Counted from the stretch's first letter, positions 1 to 8,840 are shown. The stretch is DNA of 64,000 nt from GCA-003244245 sp050700115 (GCA_050700115.1 JBOHGG010000001.1:124001-188000), one strand, 5' to 3'. Notes: generated by a model from the letters alone, not told the origin. Made by a program: numbers and translations.

Positions 1-684
1 ACCCAGTATGCGCTCTATACAGTGAGCGAAGTGCGGCAGGAAATTCCAGAATACATTGCCCAGATGGGACAGGTCGGTCGTCAGCGTCTTGCCGCCTGCG
101 CGCCGCACGGTGGAGCGATTGAGGACTGGACCGATGAGCAAGCCGAGCACGTGGCGACTGCACTTGCAGACAAGGGGAGTCTCATCGTGGCGTTGTAAGG
201 GCAGGAAATCTGGTGGCGACGAATCAGATCGCTGGCACATCACCAGCACCGACCTTCATCGCGCGTCTTTCCCGCTTCTTGACAGCATCAGCATCCGTGG
301 TTTCACCTACGCGGTGAGCTTCCATGGGTTTGATGATCAGAAGATCTTGATCGGCGGCGCTGCCCCACTCTCTTTGAAGCAACAGATTCAGACAGCGATC
401 CAGACTGCCGTAACCGGTCTGGTATACCCGTCGAAGTTGCGACGGGCGGCGGCCATAACGGCGACGGTCTGGCCAACCTTGTCAACTGGCTTACAGCTGG
501 TGGGGCGAACGGCGTCCAGATTGAGCAGTCACGCGCTGCTCGCGACGGGTATTGGCAGGCCATCGCCGCCGCAGTGGCCAGGGTCTATGAAGGTTACCTA
601 GAAGCGCTCTGCAAGAAAGATGAGTTGCTCGATTCGCGGGCACACACCGGTCGCGGTCTCGGATCGGTAGGGTCGGCCAGGTGA
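1..684 (+). pseudogene. Poly-gamma-glutamate hydrolase-family gene, frameshifted, 5' end outside window
   Basis: Three consecutive open segments in different frames read as one protein. Frame 1 (1-198, stop TAA) carries QVGRQRLAACAPHGGAIEDW, the HGGxIE zinc motif of the PF05908 family. A second frame from about 200 carries WHITSTDLH and VSFHGFDD, the family's middle motifs. A third frame from about 420 carries NLVNWLTAGGANGVQIEQS, the GVQIE C-terminal motif, and ends with TGA at 682-684. At least two frameshifts and one in-frame stop are needed, so no full product is made unless these are sequencing errors. The last stop overlaps the GTG of the next gene. Family identity comes from motif recall. 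Confidence 0.7.
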
Positions 685-1538
685 GCTCGCACGCGGCATC
701 CGCCGGGAGGTTGCTGGGGATCAGCGACGTGCACGTGAGCAACCCCGAAAACCGTGCGGTCGTTGAAGGTCTCCGACCCGAGTCGGACAGTGACTGGTTG
801 ATCGTCGCTGGGGACGTAGCCGACCTCATCTCCGACATCGAATGGGCGCTGCAAACACTGCGCGATCGGTTCCACACCGTCATCTGGGTGCCCGGAAACC
901 ATGAGCTTTGGACGCCACCGCAGGACCCCGTCACGCTGCGGGGTCAGGCCCGTTACCAGCACCTGGTGAACTTCTGCCGCAGGCTGGGTGTGATCACACC
1001 TGAGGATCCCTACCCGGTCTGGCACGGTGCGGGCGGCCCAGCCCGGATCGCAGCGCTGTTTCTGCTCTATGACTACACGTTCCGAGTCGACGGCACGCAC
1101 ACCAAGGAGCAATCGCTGGCCTACGCGCATCAGGCTGGGATCGTCTGCACCGACGAGGTCCTGTTGCACCCAGATCCGTATCCGAGCCGGGAAGCATGGT
1201 GCCGGGCCAGAATCGCCGAGACCGAACAACGGCTCACCGCCTGCGATCCGGACGTGCCGCTGGTTTTGGTCAACCACTGGCCACTGATCCGCGAGCCGAC
1301 CCGGGTGCTGCGGTACCCGGAGTTCGCCCAGTGGTGCGGAACCGAGCGCACCGCAGAGTGGCACCGTCGCTTCAACACCGCTGCCGTGGTGTACGGCCAC
1401 CTGCATATCCCTGGCTCCACGGTGCACGACGGGGTGCCATTCGAGGAGGTGTCACTGGGCTATCCCCGGGAGTGGACCCCGCGCGGCCTGCCCCGTCCCC
1501 TGCTCCGCCCGATACTGCCGACGGCGGAGTCGAGGTGA
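681..1538 (+). CDS. Metallophosphoesterase (calcineurin-like)
   Basis: A 285-aa protein with the full metallophosphoesterase signature in order: GISDVHVSN (DxH), IVAGDVAD (GD), VPGNHEL (GNHE), LVNHWPL (NH) and YGHLHIPG (GHxH), the ligands of a di-metal centre that hydrolyses phosphoesters. The substrate cannot be inferred. GTG at 681 is the start because it overlaps the upstream stop as GTGA, which suggests translational coupling to the now broken gene before it. In many actinobacteria a protein of this kind sits directly before a 4'-phosphopantetheinyl transferase gene; here only what may be that gene's first codons follow. The gene itself looks intact. Confidence 0.9.
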   Translation: MSSHAASAGRLLGISDVHVSNPENRAVVEGLRPESDSDWLIVAGDVADLISDIEWALQTLRDRFHTVIWVPGNHELWTPPQDPVTLRGQARYQHLVNFCRRLGVITPEDPYPVWHGAGGPARIAALFLLYDYTFRVDGTHTKEQSLAYAHQAGIVCTDEVLLHPDPYPSREAWCRARIAETEQRLTACDPDVPLVLVNHWPLIREPTRVLRYPEFAQWCGTERTAEWHRRFNTAAVVYGHLHIPGSTVHDGVPFEEVSLGYPREWTPRGLPRPLLRPILPTAESR

Positions 1539-1564
1539 TCGACAAGATCCTGCCCGACCGGTCA
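1535..1564 (+). pseudogene. Possible 5' remnant of a phosphopantetheinyl transferase gene
   Basis: GTG at 1535 overlaps the stop of the metallophosphoesterase as GTGA and begins VIDKILPD, which resembles the usual first residues of actinobacterial Sfp/EntD-type transferases found at this place. After about nine codons the resemblance ends and nothing of the transferase core is seen. I infer a deletion fusing this start to foreign sequence. The match is very short, so confidence is low. Confidence 0.35.
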
Positions 1565-1633
1565 CCGGATCGACGATCTGGGCGATCAACGCTTCGGACC
1601 TGGGTCCGATCCCGAACCCCAACCCCTGCTCCG

Positions 1634-1951
1634 ATGTGCGTGCGCCCCGAACACGGCAGCATTGCCAGCATGACCGAGGTACGCGAACTGACCGAGCGGT
1701 TCCGGCGCGACGTGTTCGTGCGCTCACCGCGCCGCAACAAACTTGCCAGAGTGCTGACCGGCATGGGTGCGACAGTGCTTGCCGAACCCGGCGGTGGGCT
1801 GTCGGTCACCGGGATGGACGCCTGCAGGATCGCGGCGGCCGCCGCGGCGCATTACATACCGATCCAGGAGCTGACGCCGCGCAGCGCATCACCGGAGGAC
1901 GACCCCCTGGACACCTCCGAACACGGTGACCCTCGCGGGAGGAGGATGTAG
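1634..1951 (+). pseudogene. C-terminal fragment of an ABC-transporter ATP-binding protein
   Basis: The frame ending at TAG 1949-1951 reads GSIASMTEVRELTERF, then a domain with VTGMDACRIAAAAAAHYIP, then IQELTPRSASPEDD. This is the layout of the C-terminal tail of DrrA/CcmA-like ABC exporter ATPases, where a linker follows the nucleotide-binding domain and a helper domain ends with a sentence like LHELTP..ASLEDAF. Walker A, signature and Walker B motifs are absent, so more than 200 N-terminal residues are gone. Only about 100 codons survive. The gene is a relic; its partner permease is not in the window. Confidence 0.6.
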
Positions 1952-2252
1952 GGCTCAGACGGCACGGCCGCCATGATCGAGTCAACTGTGTCGGTGCCGC
2001 GCCCCGTGAACGCGACGAGAGCGACGTCTGGCAGGACTGAAATGTCCCTGGCGTCGAGTTCACGGGCCGTGCCCCGGGGCAAGCCAGCCAGGGAACACGC
2101 CTGGTCGGGAGGGGGCGAAGCCCGGTTAGCTGGTGATGACGACACCTCTCGAGTGCCGCCATCGTGTTGACGATCTCGCGCAGTGGGCAGCCGAACTGGA
2201 AAAGATCGGCCGCTAGCCATGTTTACGCTGGTCAGTGGCCGATCTTGCTGGG
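1952..2252. other. Intergenic stretch left of the element boundary, no convincing gene
   Basis: No reading frame here shows a recognisable domain. A 26-codon ORF on the plus strand (2136-2216) ends VDDLAQWAAELEKIGR, somewhat like a VOC/glyoxalase-type segment, but it lacks a good ribosome binding site and is probably a relic. The stretch ends at the first copy of the tRNA-Tyr attachment core. Confidence 0.4.
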
Positions 2253-2303
2253 TGGCGGGTCAAGGATTCGAACCTTGGAAGGCATCAGCCGACGGATTTA
2301 CAG
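2253..2303. repeat. Attachment core, left end of AICE 1
   Basis: Identical over 51 bp to the 3' half of the tRNA-Tyr gene (29326-29376), from the anticodon loop to the discriminator base, and to the copy at 17489-17539. The identity with the middle copy extends further left through a shared CTTGCTGGG. After 2303 the sequence leaves the tRNA (no 5' half), so this is an att scar and not a tRNA gene. Confidence 0.9.
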
Positions 2304-2619
2304 AACAGCGCCCGCGACGCGCTGACCAGCAACTATGCCCACTCAGCGTAGGTTCGGGGCCCGAATAGTGCCGGTCCTCAGCCCAGACCGAGCACCTCGG
2401 CTGCTCTGCTCCCGCACTGCTTGCCTGCGGGCTGACGGAAACGACGATCCCGGGGACGTTGGAGGGGACGGAGATCCCGGTGGGCGCGCCCCGGCTGGCT
2501 GAAACGACGTGGTTGCAGGTTTCGATGGAGTGGATGTTGGTGCCGGGTTGTCGGTTGTCGGTTGTCGGTGGCGGTGCTGGGATCGGGGTCTGGTGTCTGG
2601 CAAGTATCCGGGAGGGCAC
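2304..2619. other. Leader region upstream of the NLR-like pair
   Basis: No gene is supported. It contains a threefold GGTTGTC-type tandem repeat near 2547-2570 and two near copies of a GGCTGAC/GGCTGGC..GAAACGACG word (about 2431-2447 and 2489-2506). The promoter for the downstream pair presumably lies here; I cannot point to a clear -10 or -35. Confidence 0.4.
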
Positions 2620-3087
2620 GTGTTGGGTGAGTTGGCGGCGGGGTTGGCGGGGGCTGGTGGTAGCGCGCTGGTTGGGGCGATGGCCACGGATGCGTGGCAG
2701 GTCACTCGGTCGGGGGTGGCCCGTTTGTTCGGGCGGGGCGGGTCGGCTCGGCAGACCGCGATCGAGGCCCAGCTTGACGGCAACGCCGAGCTGGTGGCCC
2801 AGGCTCGGGATCCCGATGAGGTGCGGCAGAGTCTGGTTCCGGTGTGGCGTTTGCAGTTGGAGGCGTTGCTGCGCGAACACCCCGATGTTGTGGAGGAGCT
2901 GCGGGTCCTGGTCGCGCAGGTGCGGGAGGCGTTGCCAGCCCCGCAGCAGAGCTGGGTGCAGACCAACATTGCTCGTGACCAGGCCACTCAACACATCGTT
3001 CAGCAGGGGACGCTGCACGTGTACCCCGCTGGGCACGGTCCGACCGGGGGCGGTCAACCCGGCACTGGGGGGCTGGAATCACGGTGA
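2620..3087 (+). CDS. Small partner protein with C-terminal amyloid-like signalling motif
   Basis: A predicted 155-aa protein. The start is set at GTG 2620 because GGGAGG lies just upstream; an in-frame GTG at 2593 and ATG at 2509 are alternatives. The N-terminus is Gly/Ala rich (LAAGLAGAGGSALVGAMA), the centre is charged and helical, and the C-terminus (about residues 116-136) reads NIARDQATQHIVQQGTLHVY. Almost the same motif is near the N-terminus of the next protein. In bacterial NLR systems such shared motifs act as amyloid-type adaptors that link sensor to effector. The stop overlaps the next start as GTGA, so the two are co-translated. I recognise no catalytic domain; effector or adaptor status is inference. 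Confidence 0.6.
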   Translation: MLGELAAGLAGAGGSALVGAMATDAWQVTRSGVARLFGRGGSARQTAIEAQLDGNAELVAQARDPDEVRQSLVPVWRLQLEALLREHPDVVEELRVLVAQVREALPAPQQSWVQTNIARDQATQHIVQQGTLHVYPAGHGPTGGGQPGTGGLESR

Positions 3088-5703
3088 GCACCGGCGCCCG
3101 TCGCGCGGGGAAAGCGTTGGAGGGCGCTCAGCTCAATATCGCCCTCGATCGGGCTACCCAGTACATCGCTCAGGGTGGTGACCTGCATGTGCACCCGGGC
3201 GAGGCACCGAACTATCGGGTGGAGCAGTATCGCCCGCACCGGCCTGGCCTGCCGGCGTCAGTGGCCCGGCAGCCGAGTCGGCTGTTGGCGGCTCGCTATC
3301 AGGTGGTGGACTTCACCGGTCGGGAGCCTGAACTCGCCGAGTTGGCGGGCTGGCGTGACGATCCCGATCGGGGATCAGCGGTGCGGCTGGTGCATGGCCC
3401 GGGTGGGCAGGGCAAGACTCGACTGGCCGCCCAGTTGGCCGGACTGTCCGCCGAGCTGGGGTGGGTGATCGCCGTCGGGGTGCACCGCAGCTACGACACC
3501 GCGCCCGCCGCCGGAATCGACGCCGAGTGGGTGGGCGCCGGGCGTGGATTGCTGGTGATTGTGGATTACGCCGAGCGCTGGCCGGTGGGTGATCTGCTGG
3601 CCCTGGCCCGGGATCCGCTGCTGCGGACCGGGGTGCCGACCCGGGTATTGCTGTTGGCCCGCCCGGCCGGGCCGTGGTGGGACAGTCTGGCCTACCGGTT
3701 CGAAGACCGGTGTGACCTGGTGGCCGATGAGATGGCCCTGACCGCGTTGGCCGATACCGTGGCCGAGCGTGCTGCGGTGTTCACGGCCGCCCGAGATCGC
3801 TTCGCCGCCCTGCGTGGGGTACCCGACCCCGACCGGATTGACCCACCAGCCGGCCTTGACCGTGACGTCTTCGGGTTGGTGCTCACCGTGCACATGGCGG
3901 CCCTGGCTGCGGTGGACGCCCACGTTCGCGGCGACAAGACCCCCGGCGATCCGCTCGCGCTGTCGGCGTATCTGCTCAAACGCGAACGTGACCACTGGGC
4001 GAGTATGTACGACAACGATCACCAGGTGCACATCTCACCGCAGATGATGGGCCGGGCAGTGTTCACCTCCACCCTCACCCGGCCCCTGCCCTACCCCGAG
4101 GGCATCACCGCGCTGCACCGGACTGGCATCCCCACCCCCGAGCAGGTCATCGATGACCACCGGCACTGCTACCCGCCCAGCGACCCGGCCACCGTGTGCG
4201 AGCCGCTGTATCCCGATCGGCTCGCCGAGGACTTCCTGGCCCTGCACACCCCCGGGCACACCGTCACCGACTACGACCCCGATCCCTGGGCTGACACCGC
4301 GGTAGCCCGGCTGCTGGCCCTCGGCAGTGACGGTCAGCCGCCGGTCTGGGCGCCACCGGCGCTGACCGTGCTGATCGAAACCGCCCGCCGGTGGCCCCAT
4401 TTCACCCGTCGCCAGCTCAACCCACTGCTGCGCACACAACCGCAGCTGGCGGTGGCGGCCGGTGGTCTAGCCCTGGCCCGCCTGGCCGAACTGACCGACG
4501 TGGACTTGGGTGTGCTGGAAGCGATCGAGGCGCTGCTGCCCACCGGGCGACACGTCGACCTCGACATCGCCGCCGCCGCGCTGACCACCCGGCTCACCAC
4601 CGACCGCCTGGCCACCACCACCGATCCCGCCGTCCGGGCTCGGCTCTATGCGACCCTGGGCTACCGCTTGGCCCATGCCGGTCAACGCCAACAGGCCCTG
4701 GAGGCCACCACCGAAGCCGTGGACGTCTATCGCCGGTTGGCGGAGGTCAACCCGGCCGCGTTCGAACCCGACCTCGCCATGGCGCTGAACAACCTGGGCA
4801 ACCGGCTGTCGAATCTGGGGCGGCGAGAGGAGGCCCTGGCGGCCACCACCGAAGCCGTGGAAATCCGCCGCCGGTTGGCGGAGGTCAACCCGGCCGCGTT
4901 CGAACCCGACCTCGCCATGGCGCTGAACAACCTGGGCATGATGCTGTCGAATCTGGGGCGGCGAGAGGAGGCCCTGGCGGCCACCACCGACGCCGTGGAG
5001 ATCTATCGCCGGTTGGCGGAGGTCAACCCGGCCGCGTTCGAACCCGACCTCGCCATGGCGCTGAACAACCTGGGCATGATGCTGTCGAATCTGGGGCGGC
5101 GGGAGGAGGCCCTGGCGGCCACCACCGNNNNNNNNNNNNNNNNNNNNNNNNNNNNNNNNNNNNNNNNNNNNNNNNNNNNNNNNNNNNNNNNNNNNNNNNN
5201 NNNNNNNNNNNNNNNNNNNNNNNNNNNATCTGGGGCGGCGGGAGGAGGCCCTGGCGGCCACCACCGACGCCGTGGAAATCTATCGCCGGTTGGCGGAGGT
5301 CAACCCGGCCGCGTTCGAACCCGACCTCGCCATGGCGCTGAACAACCTGGGCATCTGGCTGTCGAATCTGGGGCGGCGAGAGGAGGCCCTGGCGGCCACC
5401 ACCGACGCCGTGGAAATCCGCCGCCGGTTGGCGGAGGTCAACCCGGCCGCGTTCGAACCCGACCTCGCCCGCGGGTTGTGGAGCTTCGCATCGGTACGAG
5501 TCGCCGGTCAGATCGAGCTACCGCAGGCGCTTACCGCCGCTGAGGAGTCAGTCACCCGCTATGAGGGACTGGTGCAGCAGCTGCCACAGGTCTTCACCGA
5601 CGATCTGTACGGCGCCCTCGCAATCCTGGCTGATGTGCTCGACGGCCTGGATCGCAGGGAGGAGGCAGCCGACGTCCGTCGTCGCGTCGACCATCGCAGG
5701 TAA
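3084..5703 (+). CDS. NLR-like STAND NTPase with TPR array (interrupted by an assembly gap)
   Basis: Starts at GTG 3084 and ends at TAA 5701-5703. Residues 18-38 carry the shared motif (ALDRATQYIAQGGDLHVHPG). A VDFTGREPEL segment (about 75-84) precedes a P-loop NTPase: Walker A GPGGQGKT (about 105-112) and Walker B LLVIVDYAE (about 156-164). A long helical middle follows, then 46-residue TPR units reading LAEVNPAAFEPDLAMALNNL, nearly identical at DNA level. The sequence has 100 unknown bases (5128-5227) inside the array; because 100 is not a multiple of 3, a direct translation goes out of frame after it, but each side is open. The arrangement (adaptor motif, NTPase, superstructure repeats) is that of bacterial NLR/STAND immune sensors. 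The real repeat number is unknown. Confidence 0.75.
4695..5469 (+). repeat. 138-bp tandem repeats encoding TPR units
   Basis: Unit starts are seen at 4695, 4833, 4971 and 5109, exactly 138 bp apart, and after the gap at 5248 and 5386, again 138 apart. Units differ by only a few bases, mainly in the codons for GNRL, GMML or GIWL and for VYRR, IRRR or IYRR. This near identity implies recent expansion or gene conversion and explains the assembly break. Confidence 0.95.
5128..5227. other. Assembly gap of 100 unknown bases
   Basis: A run of exactly 100 N, the customary placeholder for a gap of unknown length. It lies inside the 138-bp array. To keep the repeat phase and the reading frame, the real gap should be 99 bp plus a multiple of 138 (unit starts 5109 and 5248 are 139 apart as shown). 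Confidence 0.95.
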
Positions 5704-5758
5704 CGCTGTGGCTCGTGCGTCTGAGTTCGAGTCCGCATCCCCGTTGGCACGGGCCACC

Positions 5759-7123
5759 TCAGCTCAGACCGAGCGCTCGGCCGATCTGGTCCCGCGCCGC
5801 CTGCCCCTGACCGGCGATGCACTTCGCGTACACCCGCAGCAGCACAGCCACGCTGTGGCCCGCCCACTCGGCGACCTGGGTGGGCGGCACCCCGCCGTTC
5901 AACCACGTTGACACAGCCGCGTGCCGGAGGTCGTACGGGCGCCTCGCGAGCGGCGAGGCCACCTCGTCAGGAGTGAGGGCCTGCTCCCGGGCCTTCTGCC
6001 AGACTCGACCGTAGGTGCTGTCCGACAGGTCGCTTCCCCGCACTCCTCGGATCAACCGGCCATCGGCGGCAGTCCCGAACTCGGTGACGTGCTTGTGTAG
6101 CAGTTCAGTCAGTGGCGGTGCACACGGCACGGCGCGGACCTCCTCGCGGGGGCGGTGCTTGAGTCCCCGCCGATCACGCCGCTTACCACTATCACCCCAC
6201 GCGGCACCGGTAGTCGGAGCCGATCGCGGAAGGTACAACTCCCCCCAACCCTCTTGCGGAAGCGCCATGTCACCTTTTCCCAGCGCCGCTGCCTCCGCCG
6301 GACGAAGAGCGCCGTAGTACAGCAACCCGAAGAACACCACGAGGTGCCTACCGTTTCGCCCCTGACCGCGTACTGCTGCTAGCAGCCTCACCGCTTGGTC
6401 AGGACTTACCACAACGCGCTTGTCTACCGCCTCCACTGTCCGCGTTTTTCTCATCTTGAGCGCCGTTAACGGATTTTGCGGCAATAGCTTCCGCTCGACG
6501 GCGTATTCTAGCGCGTTGTGAAAGACAGCCCGTTTCCTACCGGCCGTGCTAGCGGCAGCTGGGTTACCATCGAGCTTCCGACCGATCCGAGCTAGCACAG
6601 ACCGCATTACTTCTGGCTTCTCTAGTTCCGAGACCGGCACCGTGTGCTTCTCCAGCCATCGGACGGTATCGGCGAACTCGGCGGGCGGGTCACCCTTGGC
6701 CCGAGTGCGAGAATTAAACGCCCAGCCGTAGAGCACTGAACGCATTTCCCTCTCAGATGGACGACCACGGCCGTCAACGAGGACCGGGGTTATCGTCGCC
6801 AACGTCTCCGCGATGCCCATGCGCGACTTACCGGCGGACTCCGGCCATTTCATGTCGACGTACGAACACGCGAACACGTACCAGCTCTCCTTTCGCGCCA
6901 TTTCGGCGGCTACGGCTGGCCGCCCGGTCGCAGTATCGAAAGCCTGCCCTTTCCGAGAGGCTGCCACCAATTCCGATCGGAAGCTCTCAGCGAGTGCCGC
7001 CGATTTAAACGGCTCCTTCCAACGCCGACCGTCAACCGCCCACCGGACCCTATAGCTGTTTCCACGAACACCGGGCACAATCTCAGTCTGATGAATCCGA
7101 ACTTTGTATGTGGTAGTCATCAA
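5759..7123 (-). CDS. int: Tyrosine-recombinase integrase of AICE 1
   Basis: A 454-aa site-specific recombinase predicted to integrate and excise the element at tRNA-Tyr. The C-terminal catalytic domain shows the box-I arginine in YYGALRPAEAAAL, the box-II segment RRPYDLRHAAVSTW, WAGHSVAVLL and the nucleophile region RVYAKCI. The box-II His position is Tyr (YDLRH). The start ATG overlaps the stop of the excisionase gene, so the two are co-transcribed. It reads toward the NLR-like pair, which separates it from the attachment core. Confidence 0.92.
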   Translation of the reverse strand: MMTTTYKVRIHQTEIVPGVRGNSYRVRWAVDGRRWKEPFKSAALAESFRSELVAASRKGQAFDTATGRPAVAAEMARKESWYVFACSYVDMKWPESAGKSRMGIAETLATITPVLVDGRGRPSEREMRSVLYGWAFNSRTRAKGDPPAEFADTVRWLEKHTVPVSELEKPEVMRSVLARIGRKLDGNPAAASTAGRKRAVFHNALEYAVERKLLPQNPLTALKMRKTRTVEAVDKRVVVSPDQAVRLLAAVRGQGRNGRHLVVFFGLLYYGALRPAEAAALGKGDMALPQEGWGELYLPRSAPTTGAAWGDSGKRRDRRGLKHRPREEVRAVPCAPPLTELLHKHVTEFGTAADGRLIRGVRGSDLSDSTYGRVWQKAREQALTPDEVASPLARRPYDLRHAAVSTWLNGGVPPTQVAEWAGHSVAVLLRVYAKCIAGQGQAARDQIGRALGLS

Positions 7124-7347
7124 GCGACCTCTTCCAGGGCAGCCAGCCAGCGTTCGTATTCGGTGCGGTTGATGCGGATATCTCCGTTAGGCAGCTTGAT
7201 GCAGCGGGGTGCACGTCCTTTGGCGCGCCATTCATAGAAGGTGGATCGGGAGATATCGAGATCGGCGCAGATGTCGGCGATCGTGAGCCTGGCGCGGGGG
7301 CGACTGCTGGTACGGAGGGCGGTGGGCTGGGTGGCGCGGGTGCTCAC
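7120..7347 (-). CDS. xis: Excisionase (AlpA/MerR-type helix-turn-helix)
   Basis: A 75-aa DNA-binding protein. LTIADICADLDISRSTFYEW is a winged helix-turn-helix and is followed by IKLPNGDIRINRTEYERWL, the wing and closing helix typical of AICE excisionases. It is the recombination directionality factor needed with integrase for excision. Its stop overlaps the integrase start by ATGA. The iteron-like GGTTAC repeats lie directly upstream (7373-7506), so they may control or bind it. Confidence 0.85.
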   Translation of the reverse strand: MSTRATQPTALRTSSRPRARLTIADICADLDISRSTFYEWRAKGRAPRCIKLPNGDIRINRTEYERWLAALEEVA

Positions 7348-7372
7348 GGTCGCGGTCCTCCTGGGTTGGTGC

Positions 7373-7506
7373 GGTTACCACGGTTACTGCGGTTACTTGC
7401 CTGGTCAGGGGGTAACCGATGGGTCTGGGGTAACCGATGCGTCGGTTACCGGGTGGCGATCGGTTACCCCCTGACCTGCGGGGTTACCGGGGTAACCGGA
7501 GTAACC
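7373..7506. repeat. GGTTAC/GTAACC iteron array with nested palindrome
   Basis: Direct GGTTAC copies start at 7373, 7382 and 7391 (9-bp steps). GGTAACC then occurs at 7411 and 7429, GGTTACC at 7444, 7462 and 7482, and GGTAACC/AGTAACC at 7491 and 7500. Two perfect dyads share one centre (7439.5): inner arms GGTAACCGA 7429-7437 and TCGGTTACC 7442-7450, outer 18-bp arms 7403-7420 (GGTCAGGGGGTAACCGAT) and 7459-7476. The array lies between the DUF3631 gene, whose stop is inside an arm, and xis. Role as origin, operator or recombination accessory site is inference. Confidence 0.9.
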
Positions 7507-8840
7507 GATGGGCGCGGGTGCTCGGGGAGGTAGCGGCGCCAGGCGTCGGCCAGGCTGTGTTCTCCGGTGGTTTGGTAGCCCTTCATGGGTTCGCTGTTGA
7601 CTTTGAAGGGGCCGGGTTTGACTCCGAAGCGGTCGAGTAGTCGGGCGAGGCGACGGGCGTCGAGAGGTTTGCCGTCGAGGTCGCCCCAGGGTGATTCTTC
7701 GAGGTCGCACAGGGCGGGGAGGATGTCGGTGGTGCGCATCCTGTCCGTGCCAGCACGGGTGAAGACTTCCCGTAGGTCGGCGAGTAGTCGTACACCGCGT
7801 GAGGTGATCTGGGGTCCGGTGTCGAGGACGAAGTGTCGGCAGGCGTTACGCGCGGTATCAGGCCAGTGCCCGCCAGCGGTGTCGGCGATGGCCAGGAGTG
7901 GTTCCCAGATTTCGGCGGATCTGTCGGTGACGCCGCCGGGCATATCGGGTTGGGCGTCCCCGAGCCGGGTGCCTGCCGACTCGATCCACGCAGAGAGTTC
8001 CTCTCGGAGGGGTTGAGCCTCTCGGGCTACTTGTCGTTCCCGGAATGGCTCTACGGGTTCGTCGGTGCGGCGTCGGCGCATGTGAATGGTGATGGCGCGG
8101 GTAGTGATGGTGGTGGGCATGGCTCCAGCGATCCCGGCGAGTGCGGCGGGGGCGTAGACAGGGAAGCGTTCCACCTTCATGTTTCTGGCGTCTCCGACGC
8201 AGCGGGCGATGGTGGCTGAACGTTTGTACCCAGCGTTGAGCAGTCCCCGGAGATCCTCGTTGTTCCCCCCGTTTTTAGGGTTGAAAATCACGTCGACCTC
8301 ATCGAACAGGATCGTAATTGGTCCCATGGACACCAGTCGGAACAGCGCGGCGGGGGTCGCTGAGATCGTCATCTCGGGTGCCCGCACAAAATATTGGGCA
8401 ACTTCCAAGACCCGTGTTTTGCCCGAGCCAGGTTCAGCGGAATCCAGGATCAACCGGGGGGTGACGTAGAACTGTTCACTGGCGTGAGTGTGGGCGTACC
8501 ACAGCGCCAGCGTCGGCGCGCAGTGCTCGGAAGGGAACACCGAGAACCGTGCCACGAACGCGGCGAGGTCATCGAGCACCGCGTGCCCGGCCCGTATGAC
8601 GGCCCCGGGTGAGGGTGGTCCTAACCAGCCCAGCGGCCGGGCCGGTGTGGACTCGGCGAGTGCGATTCCGGACGTGGTCGATGGCGCGGCGGTATGCTGT
8701 TCGTACCAGGTCTGCTGGCAATGCTCGGAACAGAAATCCGGCGAGGGTGACGCGTCAACGGGCTTCCTGCACTGTCGGCAGTCGCGGCCGCCGAGGGCAG
8801 CGTCGATCGCAGTCAGCGCGGTACCGATGTCGGGTCTCAT
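7464..8840 (-). CDS. DUF3631-type replication ATPase
   Basis: A 458-aa protein with a short Cys cluster at the N-terminus (C21, C24, C37, C41), then a P-loop ATPase: Walker A SAEPGSGKT (134-142) and Walker B ITILFDEVD (175-183). The C-terminal part (DTGPQITSRGVRLLADLREV onward) matches the layout of the DUF3631 domain that accompanies prim-pol proteins in AICEs, where the pair acts in element replication, probably as helicase-like initiator. Its start overlaps the prim-pol stop (ATGA). Its last codons run through the GTAACC repeats and encode VTPVTPVT. Confidence 0.8.
   Translation of the reverse strand: MRPDIGTALTAIDAALGGRDCRQCRKPVDASPSPDFCSEHCQQTWYEQHTAAPSTTSGIALAESTPARPLGWLGPPSPGAVIRAGHAVLDDLAAFVARFSVFPSEHCAPTLALWYAHTHASEQFYVTPRLILDSAEPGSGKTRVLEVAQYFVRAPEMTISATPAALFRLVSMGPITILFDEVDVIFNPKNGGNNEDLRGLLNAGYKRSATIARCVGDARNMKVERFPVYAPAALAGIAGAMPTTITTRAITIHMRRRRTDEPVEPFRERQVAREAQPLREELSAWIESAGTRLGDAQPDMPGGVTDRSAEIWEPLLAIADTAGGHWPDTARNACRHFVLDTGPQITSRGVRLLADLREVFTRAGTDRMRTTDILPALCDLEESPWGDLDGKPLDARRLARLLDRFGVKPGPFKVNSEPMKGYQTTGEHSLADAWRRYLPEHPRPSVTPVTPVTPQVRG

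Noticed and set aside
2253..2303. tRNA-Tyr-like sequences at 2253 and 17489
   Set aside because: Only the 3' half is present; no acceptor 5' strand or D-arm, so they are att scars and not tRNA genes.
4695..5469. CRISPR-like regular repeats
   Set aside because: Units are contiguous, 138 bp, coding for TPRs and without spacers.
5128..5543. Frameshift and early stop in the NLR-like gene after the gap
   Set aside because: Caused by the arbitrary 100-base gap; both sides are open in the repeat frame.
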